A DNA stretch of 55,170 bases from Rhodospirillaceae bacterium (GTDB lineage: Bacteria > Pseudomonadota > Alphaproteobacteria > Puniceispirillales > Puniceispirillaceae). Each line of letters opens with the position of its first letter. The first letter of the stretch is position 1. Under the pieces are notes generated by a model. That model made no database searches. It was not told the origin of the DNA and saw only the letters and a program-made list of their open reading frames with translations. The stretch lies in contig PCBG01000002.1 of assembly GCA_002731315.1 (NCBI GenBank), positions 205,658 through 260,827 on the forward strand. Direction: 5' to 3'. A program made the translations under genes and the position numbers. Below are positions 17,869 through 27,178 of the stretch, in pieces.

Positions 17869-18677
17869 CCGCCTAGAACATCATCCATACTGTAGAATCC
17901 TGCAGTTGTTGCATGAGCAAAACGGGCGGCGCGCAGGGCGCCACGGGCGAATATCACACGGTCATTTGCTTTGTGGCTGATTTCCACGCGTTCAGAATCA
18001 CCAAAGAAAATGACCGAATGCTCGCCAGGCACATCTCCGCCGCGCAACACTGCAAAACCGATATCCCCCTGTTTGCGTGCACCCATCTGGCCTTTACGAA
18101 CCATGTTTGACACCGCGTCCAGATCAACACCACGGCCCCGTGCTGCAGCCTTGCCAAGCGCCAGCGCCGTACCAGAGGGTGCATCCACCTTGTGGTGGTG
18201 GTGCGTTTCAAGAATTTCGATATCCCACCCATCAACAAGCTGCGTGGCCACTTGCTCAACAAGGCGGGATAGAAGAGTTACACCGACAGACGTATTGGCA
18301 CAATAGACGAGTGCCGCGCGATCGGCTGTTGTAGCAAGTGCCGTTTCATCTTCTTCTGTCAGCCCGGTGGTGCCGACCACAAGCGATGTCGCATGATCGC
18401 GGGCAAACTTGGCGTGCGCGACGCTAGCCTGCGGGCTAGTAAAATCAATGACCACATCTGCAACGGCAAACAGACCTGCTGCATCCGATGTAATTGTTAC
18501 CCCATTCGGGCCGATGCCCGCAAGAACACCACTATCCTGACCGATAAAGTGACTGTCGGGCCGGTCGGTTGCTGCGACGAGAACCATATCATCCCGTGCC
18601 GCCATCTCACGGATAATCATACCTCCCATGCGCCCACCAGCACCGGGAATGCCAATTTTGATCGGGTGTGTTGTCAT
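17865..18677 (-). CDS. dapB: 4-hydroxy-tetrahydrodipicolinate reductase
   Basis: Catalyses the NAD(P)H-dependent second step of the diaminopimelate/lysine pathway. The 270-residue protein has the N-terminal nucleotide-binding GIPGAGGRMGG and the substrate/catalytic segment EILETHHHHKVDAPSGTAL with its histidine pair and lysine. The start at 18677 has AAGGA upstream and lies just before the first beta strand; an ATG 24 nt earlier is possible. It follows dnaJ on the same strand after about 100 nt, an order seen in other alphaproteobacteria, and it is convergent with tdk. Confidence 0.95.
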   Translation of the reverse strand: MTTHPIKIGIPGAGGRMGGMIIREMAARDDMVLVAATDRPDSHFIGQDSGVLAGIGPNGVTITSDAAGLFAVADVVIDFTSPQASVAHAKFARDHATSLVVGTTGLTEEDETALATTADRAALVYCANTSVGVTLLSRLVEQVATQLVDGWDIEILETHHHHKVDAPSGTALALGKAAARGRGVDLDAVSNMVRKGQMGARKQGDIGFAVLRGGDVPGEHSVIFFGDSERVEISHKANDRVIFARGALRAARFAHATTAGFYSMDDVLGG

Positions 18678-18780
18678 TTTGCGAAGTCCTTTATCGGCCA
18701 CGATGCGGCAGGACTATAGGACACCGCTGGCAAAAGCGCCACATCCCACGGCAAAAGCAACAAATGCAGACGATAAGGGA

Positions 18781-19902
18781 TCAGTCGCCGTCAGCCCAGA
18801 TACGGCGGACACGTTTCAGGAAACTGTCTGTCTCGGGGCTGGTGTCACCCGCATCGGCAAACACCCCCAGCAGTTCCTTCTGTTTCTTTGATAAATTTGT
18901 AGGCGTTTCAACTTGCACCTCGACAATCTGGTCGCCGCGACTGCTGCGTCGTAGAATAGGCATCCCCTTGCCACGCATGCGGAAACGACGGCCGGACTGA
19001 GTTCCGGCTTCAATTGTCAAGCGCGCCATTTTACCTTCAACAGTCGGAATGTCGATCGTGCCACCCAGCGCTGCGGTGGTCATGGGTAGCGGGATTCGGG
19101 TCATGATATCAGCGCCATCGCGCGTCAGGATAGGGTGCGGATCCACCGCAACGAAGATATAAAGGTCGCCAGCTGACCCGCCGCGCATCCCGGCCTCGCC
19201 CTTGCCTGACAGGCGAATACGCGTTCCGGTATCAACACCGGCAGGCACCGATACGGACAGGACCTTGCTCTGCTGCACGCGGCCGTCACCATTACAGGTC
19301 GGACAAGGGTTGGAAATCACTTGGCCAAGCCCCTGACACGCATGGCATGTCCGTTCAACAGCAAAAAAGCCCTGCTGGGCCCGTACTCGGCCACTGCCGC
19401 CACAGGTACCACAATTCTTTGGCCTGCTGCCCTCTGCCACTCCCAATCCATTACATCCATCACAAGCGACCGGCACTGTAACCGTGACATCGCGCTGTAC
19501 CCCGGTAAAAGCCTCCCCAAGTGAGATGTTCAGATCATACCGCAGATCATTGCCAGAGCGGTCTGCCTGCGGATTACGCGAACCACGGGAAAACTCCGAA
19601 AACATTTGGTCAAAGATGTCGGAAAAACCGCCGCCGCCAAAGCCGCCACTAAAACCACCGGTACCACCAGCACCTTGGTCGAAGGCAGCATGACCTAGCT
19701 GGTCGTAGGCGGCCCGCTTTTGTGAGTCCTTTAAGACATCATAGGCCTCGGTTGCCTCACGAAATCGCTCTGCAGCAGCGTCGTCATCTGGATTACGGTC
19801 CGGATGGTTCTGCATTGCTAATTTCCGGTAAGCGCCCTTCAGCGTCTTTTCATCGGCTTCGCGCGACACTCCGAGAACATCATAGAAATCACGCTTGCTC
19901 AT
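18781..19902 (-). CDS. dnaJ: Chaperone DnaJ (Hsp40)
   Basis: Co-chaperone that delivers clients to DnaK and stimulates its ATPase. The 373-residue type I protein has all parts in order: J domain with H33-P-D35, a Gly/Phe-rich linker (GGTGGFSGGFGGGGFSD), four CxxCxGxG zinc repeats (CDGCNGLG, CGTCGGSG, CHACQGLG, CPTCNGDG) and the C-terminal substrate-binding domains. It lies downstream of dnaK on the same strand. The 73-nt spacer holds an intrinsic terminator, so dnaJ should be made at a lower level than dnaK. Confidence 0.97.
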   Translation of the reverse strand: MSKRDFYDVLGVSREADEKTLKGAYRKLAMQNHPDRNPDDDAAAERFREATEAYDVLKDSQKRAAYDQLGHAAFDQGAGGTGGFSGGFGGGGFSDIFDQMFSEFSRGSRNPQADRSGNDLRYDLNISLGEAFTGVQRDVTVTVPVACDGCNGLGVAEGSRPKNCGTCGGSGRVRAQQGFFAVERTCHACQGLGQVISNPCPTCNGDGRVQQSKVLSVSVPAGVDTGTRIRLSGKGEAGMRGGSAGDLYIFVAVDPHPILTRDGADIMTRIPLPMTTAALGGTIDIPTVEGKMARLTIEAGTQSGRRFRMRGKGMPILRRSSRGDQIVEVQVETPTNLSKKQKELLGVFADAGDTSPETDSFLKRVRRIWADGD

Positions 19903-19933
19903 GCTTCTTGCCGTCTAACTGACATATTTTTGG

Positions 19934-19957
19934 AAAAAGGGCGGCCAGTGGCCGCCC
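19934..19957 (-). terminator. Intrinsic terminator between dnaK and dnaJ
   Basis: On the minus strand an 8-bp GC-only stem (GGGCGGCC pairing with GGCCGCCC) with a 3-nt loop is followed by five T residues. It starts about 18 nt after the dnaK stop and ends about 31 nt before the dnaJ start. It probably acts as a partial terminator that lowers dnaJ relative to dnaK. Confidence 0.75.
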
Positions 19958-19975
19958 CAGTAAAAGTTTCAGCGG

Positions 19976-21883
19976 TTATTTCCGCTCATCATCTCCAGCC
20001 GTGCCGTCGACCTCTTCGAAATCGGCATCGACAACCGTTTCGTCATCTGGTGCTGAATCGGCGTTATCGGCATCAGGTGCTTCGGCCTGATAAGCTGCCT
20101 CGCCCATTTTCATCATCGCCTGTGAAAGTGCGGCCGACGCGGATGAAATAGCCTCCATATCATCGCCATCCAGCGCCGCCTTCAATGTGCCAACACAGGT
20201 CTCAACCTCGGCTTTGGCATCCGGGTCGGCCTTATCACCAAGGTCAGTGATTGCCTTTTCAGCCCCATGCACAAGTGCTTCACCCTGATTGCGGGTTTCG
20301 ACAGCCTCGCGACGCTTTTTATCCTCTTCGGCATTAACTTCCGCGTCGCTGACCATGCGGTCAATCTCGCTGTCATCAAGGCCACCGGATGCCTGGATAC
20401 GGATTTCCTGTTCCTTGCCGGTCGCCTTGTCCTTGGCGCTTACTTTGACAATACCATTAGCATCGATATCAAAGGTCACTTCAATCTGCGGTACACCGCG
20501 CTGGGCCGGGGCGATGCCTTCCAGATTGAACTGGCCAAGGTGCTTGTTGTCCGACGCCATCTCACGCTCACCCTGATAAACCGATATGGTCACCGCCGAC
20601 TGATTGTCATCAGCTGTCGAAAACACCTGACTTTTCTTTGTCGGAATTGTGGTGTTTCGATCAATAAGACGGGTGAAGACGCCCCCAAGGGTTTCGATAC
20701 CAAGTGAAAGCGGCGTCACATCAAGCAGCAGAACATCCTTAACATCGCCTGTCAGCACGCCGGCTTGGATGGCTGCACCCGAGGCGACAACCTCATCTGG
20801 GTTGACCCCACGATGCGGTTCTGTCCCAAAAAATTCTTTCACCGTTTCAACGATCTTCGGCATGCGAGTCATGCCGCCGACAAGAATGACTTCGTCAATG
20901 TCGTCGGCCTTGATCCCAGCATCTTTTAACGCCGCCCTGCATGGCTTGATGGTACGCTGCACAAGGTCTTCGACAAGCTGTTCTAGCTTGGCGCGCGTCA
21001 GCTTAATATTCAGATGTTTAGGACCCGATGCATCAGCCGTTATAAACGGCAAATTCACATCTGTTTGTACAGCCGATGACAGTTCAATCTTGGCTTTTTC
21101 AGATGCTTCTTTTAGGCGTTGCAATGCAAGCTTATCCTTGCGCAGATCAATCCCGTCGCTGGCTTTGAATTCATCTGCCAGATGCTCGATAATCTGATGG
21201 TCGAAATCCTCACCCCCGAGGAAGGTGTCGCCGTTGGTCGACTTAACTTCAAATACGCCATCACCAATCTCTAAGATGGAAACGTCAAACGTACCGCCTC
21301 CAAGGTCGTAGACAACAATCTGGCCGGTCTCACGCCGGTCGAGACCATAGGCCAACGCTGCAGCAGTCGGCTCGTTGATGATCCGCAACACTTCCAGCCC
21401 GGCGATCTTGCCGGCATCCTTTGTGGCCTGCCGCTGCGAGTCGTTGAAATAGGCCGGTACGGTAATGACTGCCTGAGTCACAGCTTCGCCAAGAAAAGCC
21501 TCTGCGTCCTCTTTCAGCTTGCGAAGAACAAAGCTGGAAATCTGGCTTGGCGAATAATCCTCGCCATCGACACGCACCCACGCATCGCCATTACCCGACG
21601 CGGCGATTTCATAAGGTACGAGCTCGGTAAATTTCTTTGTGGCAGCATCATCATGCCGGCGGCCGATTAACCGTTTTATGGCGAACAGCGTCTTTTCCGG
21701 GTTTGTTACAGCCTGACGTTTTGCAGCCTGACCAACCAGCCGTTCCTCTTCATCAGCAAATGCGACCATAGATGGTGTGGTACGAGCACCTTCGGCATTT
21801 TCGATGACGCGCGCATCTTTGCCATCCATAACAGCGACGCATGAATTTGTTGTTCCAAGGTCAATACCGATAACTTTGGCCAT
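19976..21883 (-). CDS. dnaK: Chaperone DnaK (Hsp70)
   Basis: ATP-dependent folding chaperone. The 635-residue length is standard. The actin-like ATPase begins [17 protein letters not shown], with [17 protein letters not shown] and the phosphate-2 loop [14 protein letters not shown], followed by the linker ([19 protein letters not shown]) and the substrate-binding domain. The tail is acidic and ends [21 protein letters not shown] is placed ideally before the ATG. A sigma-32-like promoter lies upstream, between grpE and this gene, so dnaK can be induced apart from grpE. Confidence 0.98.
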   Translation of the reverse strand: MAKVIGIDLGTTNSCVAVMDGKDARVIENAEGARTTPSMVAFADEEERLVGQAAKRQAVTNPEKTLFAIKRLIGRRHDDAATKKFTELVPYEIAASGNGDAWVRVDGEDYSPSQISSFVLRKLKEDAEAFLGEAVTQAVITVPAYFNDSQRQATKDAGKIAGLEVLRIINEPTAAALAYGLDRRETGQIVVYDLGGGTFDVSILEIGDGVFEVKSTNGDTFLGGEDFDHQIIEHLADEFKASDGIDLRKDKLALQRLKEASEKAKIELSSAVQTDVNLPFITADASGPKHLNIKLTRAKLEQLVEDLVQRTIKPCRAALKDAGIKADDIDEVILVGGMTRMPKIVETVKEFFGTEPHRGVNPDEVVASGAAIQAGVLTGDVKDVLLLDVTPLSLGIETLGGVFTRLIDRNTTIPTKKSQVFSTADDNQSAVTISVYQGEREMASDNKHLGQFNLEGIAPAQRGVPQIEVTFDIDANGIVKVSAKDKATGKEQEIRIQASGGLDDSEIDRMVSDAEVNAEEDKKRREAVETRNQGEALVHGAEKAITDLGDKADPDAKAEVETCVGTLKAALDGDDMEAISSASAALSQAMMKMGEAAYQAEAPDADNADSAPDDETVVDADFEEVDGTAGDDERK

Positions 21884-22009
21884 AACTAGCTCCTTTCACT
21901 TTCACCAGAACGCTTTGCTGACACATGGTGAAATTTTGGCAACTTTTCGCCCACCTCGCTCTTGGCACCGCGTCGGTGGAAGATGCTCGTTATTCATCCT
22001 TTATGACGT

Positions 22010-22039
22010 CCATATAGGACGCCATGAACCCGATACAAG
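22010..22039 (-). promoter_or_regulatory. Sigma-32 (RpoH)-like promoter upstream of dnaK
   Basis: On the minus strand CTTG (22039-22036), a 17-nt spacer and CCTATATGG (22018-22010) match the alphaproteobacterial RpoH pattern (CTTG, 17-18 nt, CYTATNT). The site lies just after the grpE stop and about 120 nt before the dnaK start. Confidence 0.6.
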
Positions 22040-22046
22040 AGTGTTG

Positions 22047-22685
22047 CTATTCGGAGTCGCCAGACTCTGACCCTTCTGTGTCCGCAGCCTTTGCAACTCC
22101 CACCATGGCCGGACGCAATAACCTGTCATGAAGCACATAGCCATGCTGCACAACCTCAACTACTGTGCCAGGCTCATGCGCGCCTGACGGCACTTCGAAC
22201 ATCGCCTGATGCAAATTATAATCGAATTTTTCACCCTTTGGATCGACGCGCTTGATTCCGTGCCGTTCCATTGTGGACTGAATTTCAGTCCAACTCATTT
22301 CCAACCCGGTGAAGAGGCCGTCAAGCGCTTCAGGCGAAGGTGCTTCATCGTCTGCCGGTGCCGCGTCAATCGCGCGAGACAGGTTGTCGATTGCACCTAC
22401 AAGATCGCGTGCAAAGCCCGTATGAGCATATTTGCGAGCTGCTTCCAACTCTCGTTCAGTTCGACGGCGCATATTCTCGACATCTGCCAGTGCCCTGAGA
22501 AGCTGATCCTTCAAGCTGTCGCGTTCTTCGAATAACGCTGCCATTACCGGATCATCACTTGGTACTTTCTCTTCTGGCGTGCCTGTCAGCGCGTCTTCAG
22601 CCTGATCTTCCAGCATATCACTGGTGCCCGCGGCCACCTTATCATCATTAGGGGGCGTTGCATGCTCGTCTTTCTTCTCGGCCAT
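22047..22685 (-). CDS. grpE: Nucleotide exchange factor GrpE
   Basis: Releases ADP from DnaK. The 212-residue protein has an acidic disordered N-terminus, a long coiled-coil helix (about residues 50-100, including RALADVENMRRRTERELE) and the C-terminal beta domain with the GrpE signature region HGIKRVDPKGEKFDYNLHQA and PGTVVEVVQHGYVLHDRLLR. AAGGA precedes the ATG by six nt. In many alphaproteobacteria grpE follows hrcA directly; here an unrelated gene on the opposite strand lies between them. It has its own RpoH-like promoter. Confidence 0.96.
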   Translation of the reverse strand: MAEKKDEHATPPNDDKVAAGTSDMLEDQAEDALTGTPEEKVPSDDPVMAALFEERDSLKDQLLRALADVENMRRRTERELEAARKYAHTGFARDLVGAIDNLSRAIDAAPADDEAPSPEALDGLFTGLEMSWTEIQSTMERHGIKRVDPKGEKFDYNLHQAMFEVPSGAHEPGTVVEVVQHGYVLHDRLLRPAMVGVAKAADTEGSESGDSE

Positions 22686-22742
22686 TCATTATCCTTTTTC
22701 AATACGACACCGGGCGAGCTATGAAAGCCCACGGTGTTCGTT

Positions 22743-22771
22743 ATTTAGGGCACTGAGCCAAATGATCCAAG
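22743..22771 (-). promoter_or_regulatory. Sigma-32 (RpoH)-like promoter upstream of grpE
   Basis: On the minus strand CTTG (22771-22768), an 18-nt spacer and CCTAAAT (22749-22743) resemble the RpoH consensus with one mismatch in the -10. The grpE ATG lies about 57 nt downstream. The similar element before dnaK strengthens the reading. Confidence 0.5.
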
Positions 22772-22946
22772 TGGGCAAATGCTGGTTTTTTTGAGTCGAT
22801 GACACAGGGTTAGCCACTAGCAAAGGATTCTGCCTTTATTTATGAATTTTATGGTATGCTCGTGCTTGTTTATCAGATTACAGCGCCCACTGCTCCATTT
22901 TCGAAGTCTGACGACAATAACGTTTACAAAGAAGGTCGTCCAGAAC

Positions 22947-24056
22947 ATGACGTCGGTTCAGGATTCAATCAACGCGCTTTATGCTGAAGCAGAACGGAAC
23001 GCCAAGGATGGCACACCGATATTTCCTCTACTGCAAAGAATGCGCGCATACAATGTGCCGGTAGATTGTAAACCGACGGCCGATACGCCAACAGCCACCC
23101 CGATGCCGGCGCAGCCAGACGTTACTGCTATAGATGTTGCTGACGTTTCACCGCCTCAGATGAGCAAAACGGCAACCGCGCATAAAAACAACCCTATTGC
23201 TTATGCGGACCAATCAAGAGAATCGCGTTTTGAGGCGCTGCGCATGCTGGCTGAACGCGAGGTGGACGCAGCCCCGCAGCAGGACGATATGGTCAGCAGA
23301 TCGGTCGCGCATGATTCAATGGATAGCAAATCGCTAAAGGATACAGCCCCTTTGACGCATACCGCCGGGGATTTGCAGGCGGTGCTGCCTGAGCAGCCTC
23401 CGGCACCAGAGACACTCGAGACTGATAAAGACCTAGACATCACTGACATCCATAGGCTGGTTCAGCAGGCATGGGAAGATGGTGAGGCCGGTATGGCCAG
23501 CCATGTGCTGAAGAATCAAGATCGGAAAAGCGCAACAGATGATGCGCTCATCTACAATAGTCAAAGCACGCATGATCAGACAGACGACAAGCAGAACGTT
23601 ACAGACGCAGATAATCACCAGAATCAGGCTATCTCCGATATTAGCATCGCAATGGAGAATATTGCCGCAGCCGTCAAGGATCAGCAGCCACCTACAGCAG
23701 CCCCACTGGACGTTGACGCGCTGAAGGTCGAGATTGTGCGGGCTGTAAAAAATGAATTCCGACAAACCTTGCGTGATGATCTTGCGCCCGTGGTCAGGAG
23801 TGTTGTCATCGAGGTGATGGCCGAAGTATCCGCGTACCGGGCGGCCCCAAAGCTAGCTGTCAAAAGCCCATCAGCCAGTGCGAGTGCCAAAAAAACGATA
23901 AAGTCCAGGGATTCAAAGGCTGCGAGCACGGTGCAGACCAAAGCACCAGCTGAAATAACCGCAAAATCCAGCTCTGCGAAATCCACTGGCACCAAGACTA
24001 AAGCCAAGGCGAAGACAGTTGCAAAGAAAACAAGGACCGGTCCGGATGTCGGTTGA
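22947..24056 (+). CDS. Unknown protein with acidic linker and histone-H1-like basic tail
   Basis: Not recognised. The 369-residue protein has three parts. Residues 1-40 are helical (TSVQDSINALYAEAERNAKD). Residues about 45-235 are low-complexity, rich in Asp, Gln, Thr, Pro and Ala. From about 240 to 285 there are amphipathic helices (DALKVEIVRAVKNEFRQTL, then DDLAPVVRSVVIEVMAEV), and from about 295 to the end is a Lys/Ala/Ser/Thr-rich tail (KTKAKAKTVAKKTRTG) resembling bacterial histone-H1-like tails. No signal peptide or membrane segment. The layout (N-terminal helix, acidic linker, C-terminal helices) loosely recalls PopZ-type polar scaffolds, but I see no PopZ motif. The ATG at 22947 is preferred over 22842 because AGAAGG lies upstream and the extra N-terminus is not protein-like. 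Confidence 0.7.
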   Translation: MTSVQDSINALYAEAERNAKDGTPIFPLLQRMRAYNVPVDCKPTADTPTATPMPAQPDVTAIDVADVSPPQMSKTATAHKNNPIAYADQSRESRFEALRMLAEREVDAAPQQDDMVSRSVAHDSMDSKSLKDTAPLTHTAGDLQAVLPEQPPAPETLETDKDLDITDIHRLVQQAWEDGEAGMASHVLKNQDRKSATDDALIYNSQSTHDQTDDKQNVTDADNHQNQAISDISIAMENIAAAVKDQQPPTAAPLDVDALKVEIVRAVKNEFRQTLRDDLAPVVRSVVIEVMAEVSAYRAAPKLAVKSPSASASAKKTIKSRDSKAASTVQTKAPAEITAKSSSAKSTGTKTKAKAKTVAKKTRTGPDVG

Positions 24057-24623
24057 CCGGGCCAGTATTTGTGATGCCCACCGGCGCTAAACCGCGCTGA
24101 AGCATATTTTGCAGCACAAATGACCTTTTTGTTAGGCATTGCCCTTTTGCTATAAATGGCGATGTTTTTTCATCCAAATCCATTGGGGGAGCGCGCACAT
24201 CGTTTGCTCATCCTGTCAGTCATCCATTATCCTGACAGTTGCTTTCACTCAGTTTTGTAACATGGCCGTGCGCTGCGCTGTCTGCCAAAATGCCTTTGAC
24301 ATGCCGCAACGCGGATATAATTTGCGCGACGCAGGTGGCACAGAAGCATTAAGAGTGCTATTCGCCGGAATGGTGTCAGGGTAACGCAACCATCATTCAA
24401 TCCGCTGTGGCCATTGCCGGCAAACTTTGGTTCTTGCTGGCAAGGACCTGCCGGTTCAGCCACTCTGGCTGACATGCCCTCTCAGCAATTGATCCGTTCA
24501 CTATAATTCAACGCATTGACTGGACTAACAACGGCTGATTACCCTTGACCATATAACCGGCTGGAGGTGTCTTGCCGAGGCGAGGGCGCTACGAATGCGT
24601 GATACGCTGCAGAACAAACTGGA
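24057..24623. other. 567-nt intergenic stretch with no supported gene
   Basis: Lies between the convergent ends of the unknown H1-tailed gene and hrcA. It has short open frames on both strands (for example 24139-24384 plus, 24245-24475 minus) that lack ribosome-binding sites and recognisable motifs. A perfect TATAAT occurs at 24502-24507 on the plus strand but without a good -35. It is the largest gap in the window and may hold gene debris or a small RNA. Confidence 0.4.
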
Positions 24624-25679
24624 TCAGGTCAGGACCGCAGCAATGGCACGGCTGGTGTAATCAACCATTGGAATGATGCGGGCATAATTCATATGCCGAG
24701 GACCCAGCACTCCAATCGCGCCAATGACTTGTTTTTCGGCATTGTGATACGGAGCAATCACCAGCGAACAGCCAGTATTCACAAAAAGATTATTCTCGGC
24801 GCCGATAAAGATCTTCACACCCTCGCCTTCGCCTGTTGCCGATAGCAGCCGCAGGGCATTTTCCCTCGCCTCCAGTTCGTCGAACAATCGTCTGATCGTG
24901 TCAAGCGCCTCACCACCGTGAATATCATCAAGAAGATTGGCTTGCCCACGCATTACCAGTACAGCTTCATCACCTGTACTGTCATTTGACCACAGCCCCA
25001 CACCCGCCTCTACAAGCTGGCGTGACATTTCATCCAGCTCGGCCCGCTGTGCGGCAATTTCAGACCGGATCACACCGGTTGCCGTTGCAAGATCACGTCC
25101 TGAAAGACGCGCATTCATATAGTTGCTGGCGCGAACAAGCGCAGATTGCGGAACACCAGCCGGTAGATCAATCAGCCTGTTTTCCACCTTCCCATCCAAA
25201 CGGACAAGTACGGCCAGCGCACGATTGCGACCTAACGGTACAAAATCAAAATGCTGTAGCTCAGCGTTGCTTGCCGGCGACAATACCAGGCTGGCGCATC
25301 GAGACAGTCCGGAAAGCGTGCGGCTGGTCTTTTCCAGAAGGTCATCCACGGAAATACCGCGCGTTGCACACTCACCATCGATGGACAACCTGTCTTCATC
25401 ATTCAGATCACTGCTGTATTCCATCAACCCGTCGACAAACATACGCAGTCCACTTTCCGTCGGCACACGGCCAGCCGAGGTGTGCGGCGAAAAAAGCAAT
25501 CCGGCTTGTTCGAGGTCGCTCATATTGCTGCGAATGGAAGCCGGCGACAAATCTGGACGGAAACGCTGTGCTAGAATACGCGATCCCACAGGCTGACCGG
25601 ACCCAAGATAGGCATTGACAAGCGCGTTAAAAATTTCGAGGGCGCGTGGTTTCAGGCCGAGAAGGGTGGCATCGTTCAT
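24624..25679 (-). CDS. hrcA: Heat-inducible transcription repressor HrcA
   Basis: Represses chaperone genes by binding CIRCE elements; GroEL keeps it active in well-studied species. The 351-residue protein has the N-terminal winged-helix (PRALEIFNALVNAYLGSGQP and SPASIRSNMSDLEQAG, then the SPHTSAGRVPTE wing), a central GAF-like region, and the C-terminal end with PYHNAEKQVIGAIGVLGP and the closing MVDYTSRAIAAVLT. The start has only a weak ribosome-binding site. It is divergent from rph, a conserved pairing in alphaproteobacteria. No CIRCE inverted repeat is visible in the window, so its targets (probably groES-groEL) lie elsewhere. Confidence 0.95.
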   Translation of the reverse strand: MNDATLLGLKPRALEIFNALVNAYLGSGQPVGSRILAQRFRPDLSPASIRSNMSDLEQAGLLFSPHTSAGRVPTESGLRMFVDGLMEYSSDLNDEDRLSIDGECATRGISVDDLLEKTSRTLSGLSRCASLVLSPASNAELQHFDFVPLGRNRALAVLVRLDGKVENRLIDLPAGVPQSALVRASNYMNARLSGRDLATATGVIRSEIAAQRAELDEMSRQLVEAGVGLWSNDSTGDEAVLVMRGQANLLDDIHGGEALDTIRRLFDELEARENALRLLSATGEGEGVKIFIGAENNLFVNTGCSLVIAPYHNAEKQVIGAIGVLGPRHMNYARIIPMVDYTSRAIAAVLT

Positions 25680-25805
25680 AGTTACAGCTTAGGGTAACGC
25701 CTTTCCGATGGTCAATCGCCAAGCATGGCGCTCATAGCAGCATGGTACAAATTACCGCACGGCGAAATCTAAGGCCGACCGGCAAGGCAAATAGAAGGGT
25801 TATTC

Positions 25806-26531
25806 ATGACACGTCCATCCGGCAGAACAGCCGACCAAATCCGCACCGTGACGCTCGAACCGGGGGTCTCGCTTCATGCAGAGGGATCCTGCATGGCACG
25901 TTTCGGCAATACGCATGTGATTTGCACAGCATCCGTTGAGGACCGCGTACCGTCTTTTCTACGCAATAGAGGTCGTGGATGGGTGACAGCTGAATATGGC
26001 ATGCTGCCACGTTCGACACACAGCCGCATTGACCGAGAGGCGTCACGAGGCAAACAGGGTGGCAGAACGCTGGAAATCCAGCGCCTGATTGGCCGAGCAT
26101 TGCGGTCGGTGACAGACCTTGAAGCGCTTGGCGAGCATCAGATCAAGCTCGATTGCGATGTAATTCAGGCCGATGGTGGCACACGTACCGCAGCCATCAC
26201 CGGCGCCTGGGTGGCACTACGCATTGCCTGCGAGAAAATGCTGCTGTCAGGCGCAATTACTCGCAACCCCATTGCCGATCAGGTGGCCGCCATTTCATGC
26301 GGTATCTGGCAGGGCCTACCGGTGGCCGATCTTGATTATGCGGAAGACAGTACCGCTGAGATTGACGCAAATTTTATTCTGGCGGCCGAGGGCAATATTG
26401 TAGAGGTGCAGGCAACTGGCGAGGAACGACCTTTTGCAAGGCAAGAGCTTGATGCGCTTCTGGACCTTGCCGAATCTGGATGTGCGCAGCTTTTTGATCT
26501 GCAGATTGCGGCCGTGAAATCAGCGGTCTGA
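25806..26531 (+). CDS. rph: Ribonuclease PH
   Basis: Phosphorolytic 3'-5' exoribonuclease that trims tRNA 3' ends. The 241-residue protein opens with [11 protein letters not shown], has [31 protein letters not shown] with the RNA-binding arginines, and the phosphate-binding [26 protein letters not shown] precedes the ATG. It begins a same-strand run with rdgB and hemW, which is a conserved alphaproteobacterial order, and is divergent from hrcA across 126 nt. Confidence 0.97.
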   Translation: MTRPSGRTADQIRTVTLEPGVSLHAEGSCMARFGNTHVICTASVEDRVPSFLRNRGRGWVTAEYGMLPRSTHSRIDREASRGKQGGRTLEIQRLIGRALRSVTDLEALGEHQIKLDCDVIQADGGTRTAAITGAWVALRIACEKMLLSGAITRNPIADQVAAISCGIWQGLPVADLDYAEDSTAEIDANFILAAEGNIVEVQATGEERPFARQELDALLDLAESGCAQLFDLQIAAVKSAV

Positions 26532-26572
26532 CCAGCCGTATTATCTGCATTGCAACCAATCTGGAAGTAATT

Positions 26573-27178
26573 ATGTTGTACCGCCAATTCGCTGAGGACG
26601 AACTTGTCCTTGCCTCGCACAATGCTGGCAAGCTACGCGAAATTGCCGCCCTATTTGCTGGCTGGCCATTTCGTGTCACCTCGGCACAGGACTATAATCT
26701 GCTCGAGCCCGAAGAGACTGAGGTTACATTCTCAGGGAATGCGCTCCTAAAGGCACGGGCCACGTCATTTGCCACGGACAAACCGGCACTGGCCGATGAT
26801 TCTGGTCTGGTCGTGCCGGCGCTGAATGGTGCACCGGGGATATATTCAGCGCGGTGGGCCGGGCCGAACAAGGATTTTATCATGGCAATGGACAGGGTGA
26901 ACAAATCGCTCGCCACCGTCAAAACAATGGATCGCGCCGCCTTTTTCATATGTGTACTTGCGCTTGTTTGGCCGGATGGCGAAAAAGCGGTGTTTGAAGG
27001 CAGGATCGATGGAACACTCATCTGGCCACCTCGCGGTGACGAGGGTTTTGGCTATGATCCGATGTTTGTTGCTGACGGCTATAACATCAGTTTTGGTGAA
27101 ATGGACCCTGACAAAAAACTGGCCCTCGGACATCGGGCGCGTGCTTTTGACCAGCTTGTCGCCAATTGTTTTTCATGA
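26573..27178 (+). CDS. rdgB: XTP/dITP pyrophosphatase (RdgB/HAM1 family)
   Basis: Hydrolyses dITP, XTP and similar non-canonical purine nucleotides, keeping them out of DNA and RNA. The 201-residue protein has the substrate-binding [18 protein letters not shown] at the N-terminus, the metal-binding [23 protein letters not shown] segment with its Asp pair, the SARWAG motif, and the late GFGYDPMF signature. GGAAG lies before the ATG. Its stop overlaps the hemW start by 4 nt (ATGA). Confidence 0.95.
   Translation: MLYRQFAEDELVLASHNAGKLREIAALFAGWPFRVTSAQDYNLLEPEETEVTFSGNALLKARATSFATDKPALADDSGLVVPALNGAPGIYSARWAGPNKDFIMAMDRVNKSLATVKTMDRAAFFICVLALVWPDGEKAVFEGRIDGTLIWPPRGDEGFGYDPMFVADGYNISFGEMDPDKKLALGHRARAFDQLVANCFS

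Noticed and set aside
24139..24384. 81-codon plus-strand frame in the gap before hrcA
   Set aside because: No ribosome-binding site, odd Cys/Trp-rich composition and no family resemblance.
24615..24650. Stretch CAGGTCAGGACCG resembling the SRP RNA core
   Set aside because: It lies within the 3' end of hrcA, whose reading frame and C-terminal sequence are normal, and the tetraloop and partner strand of SRP RNA are missing.
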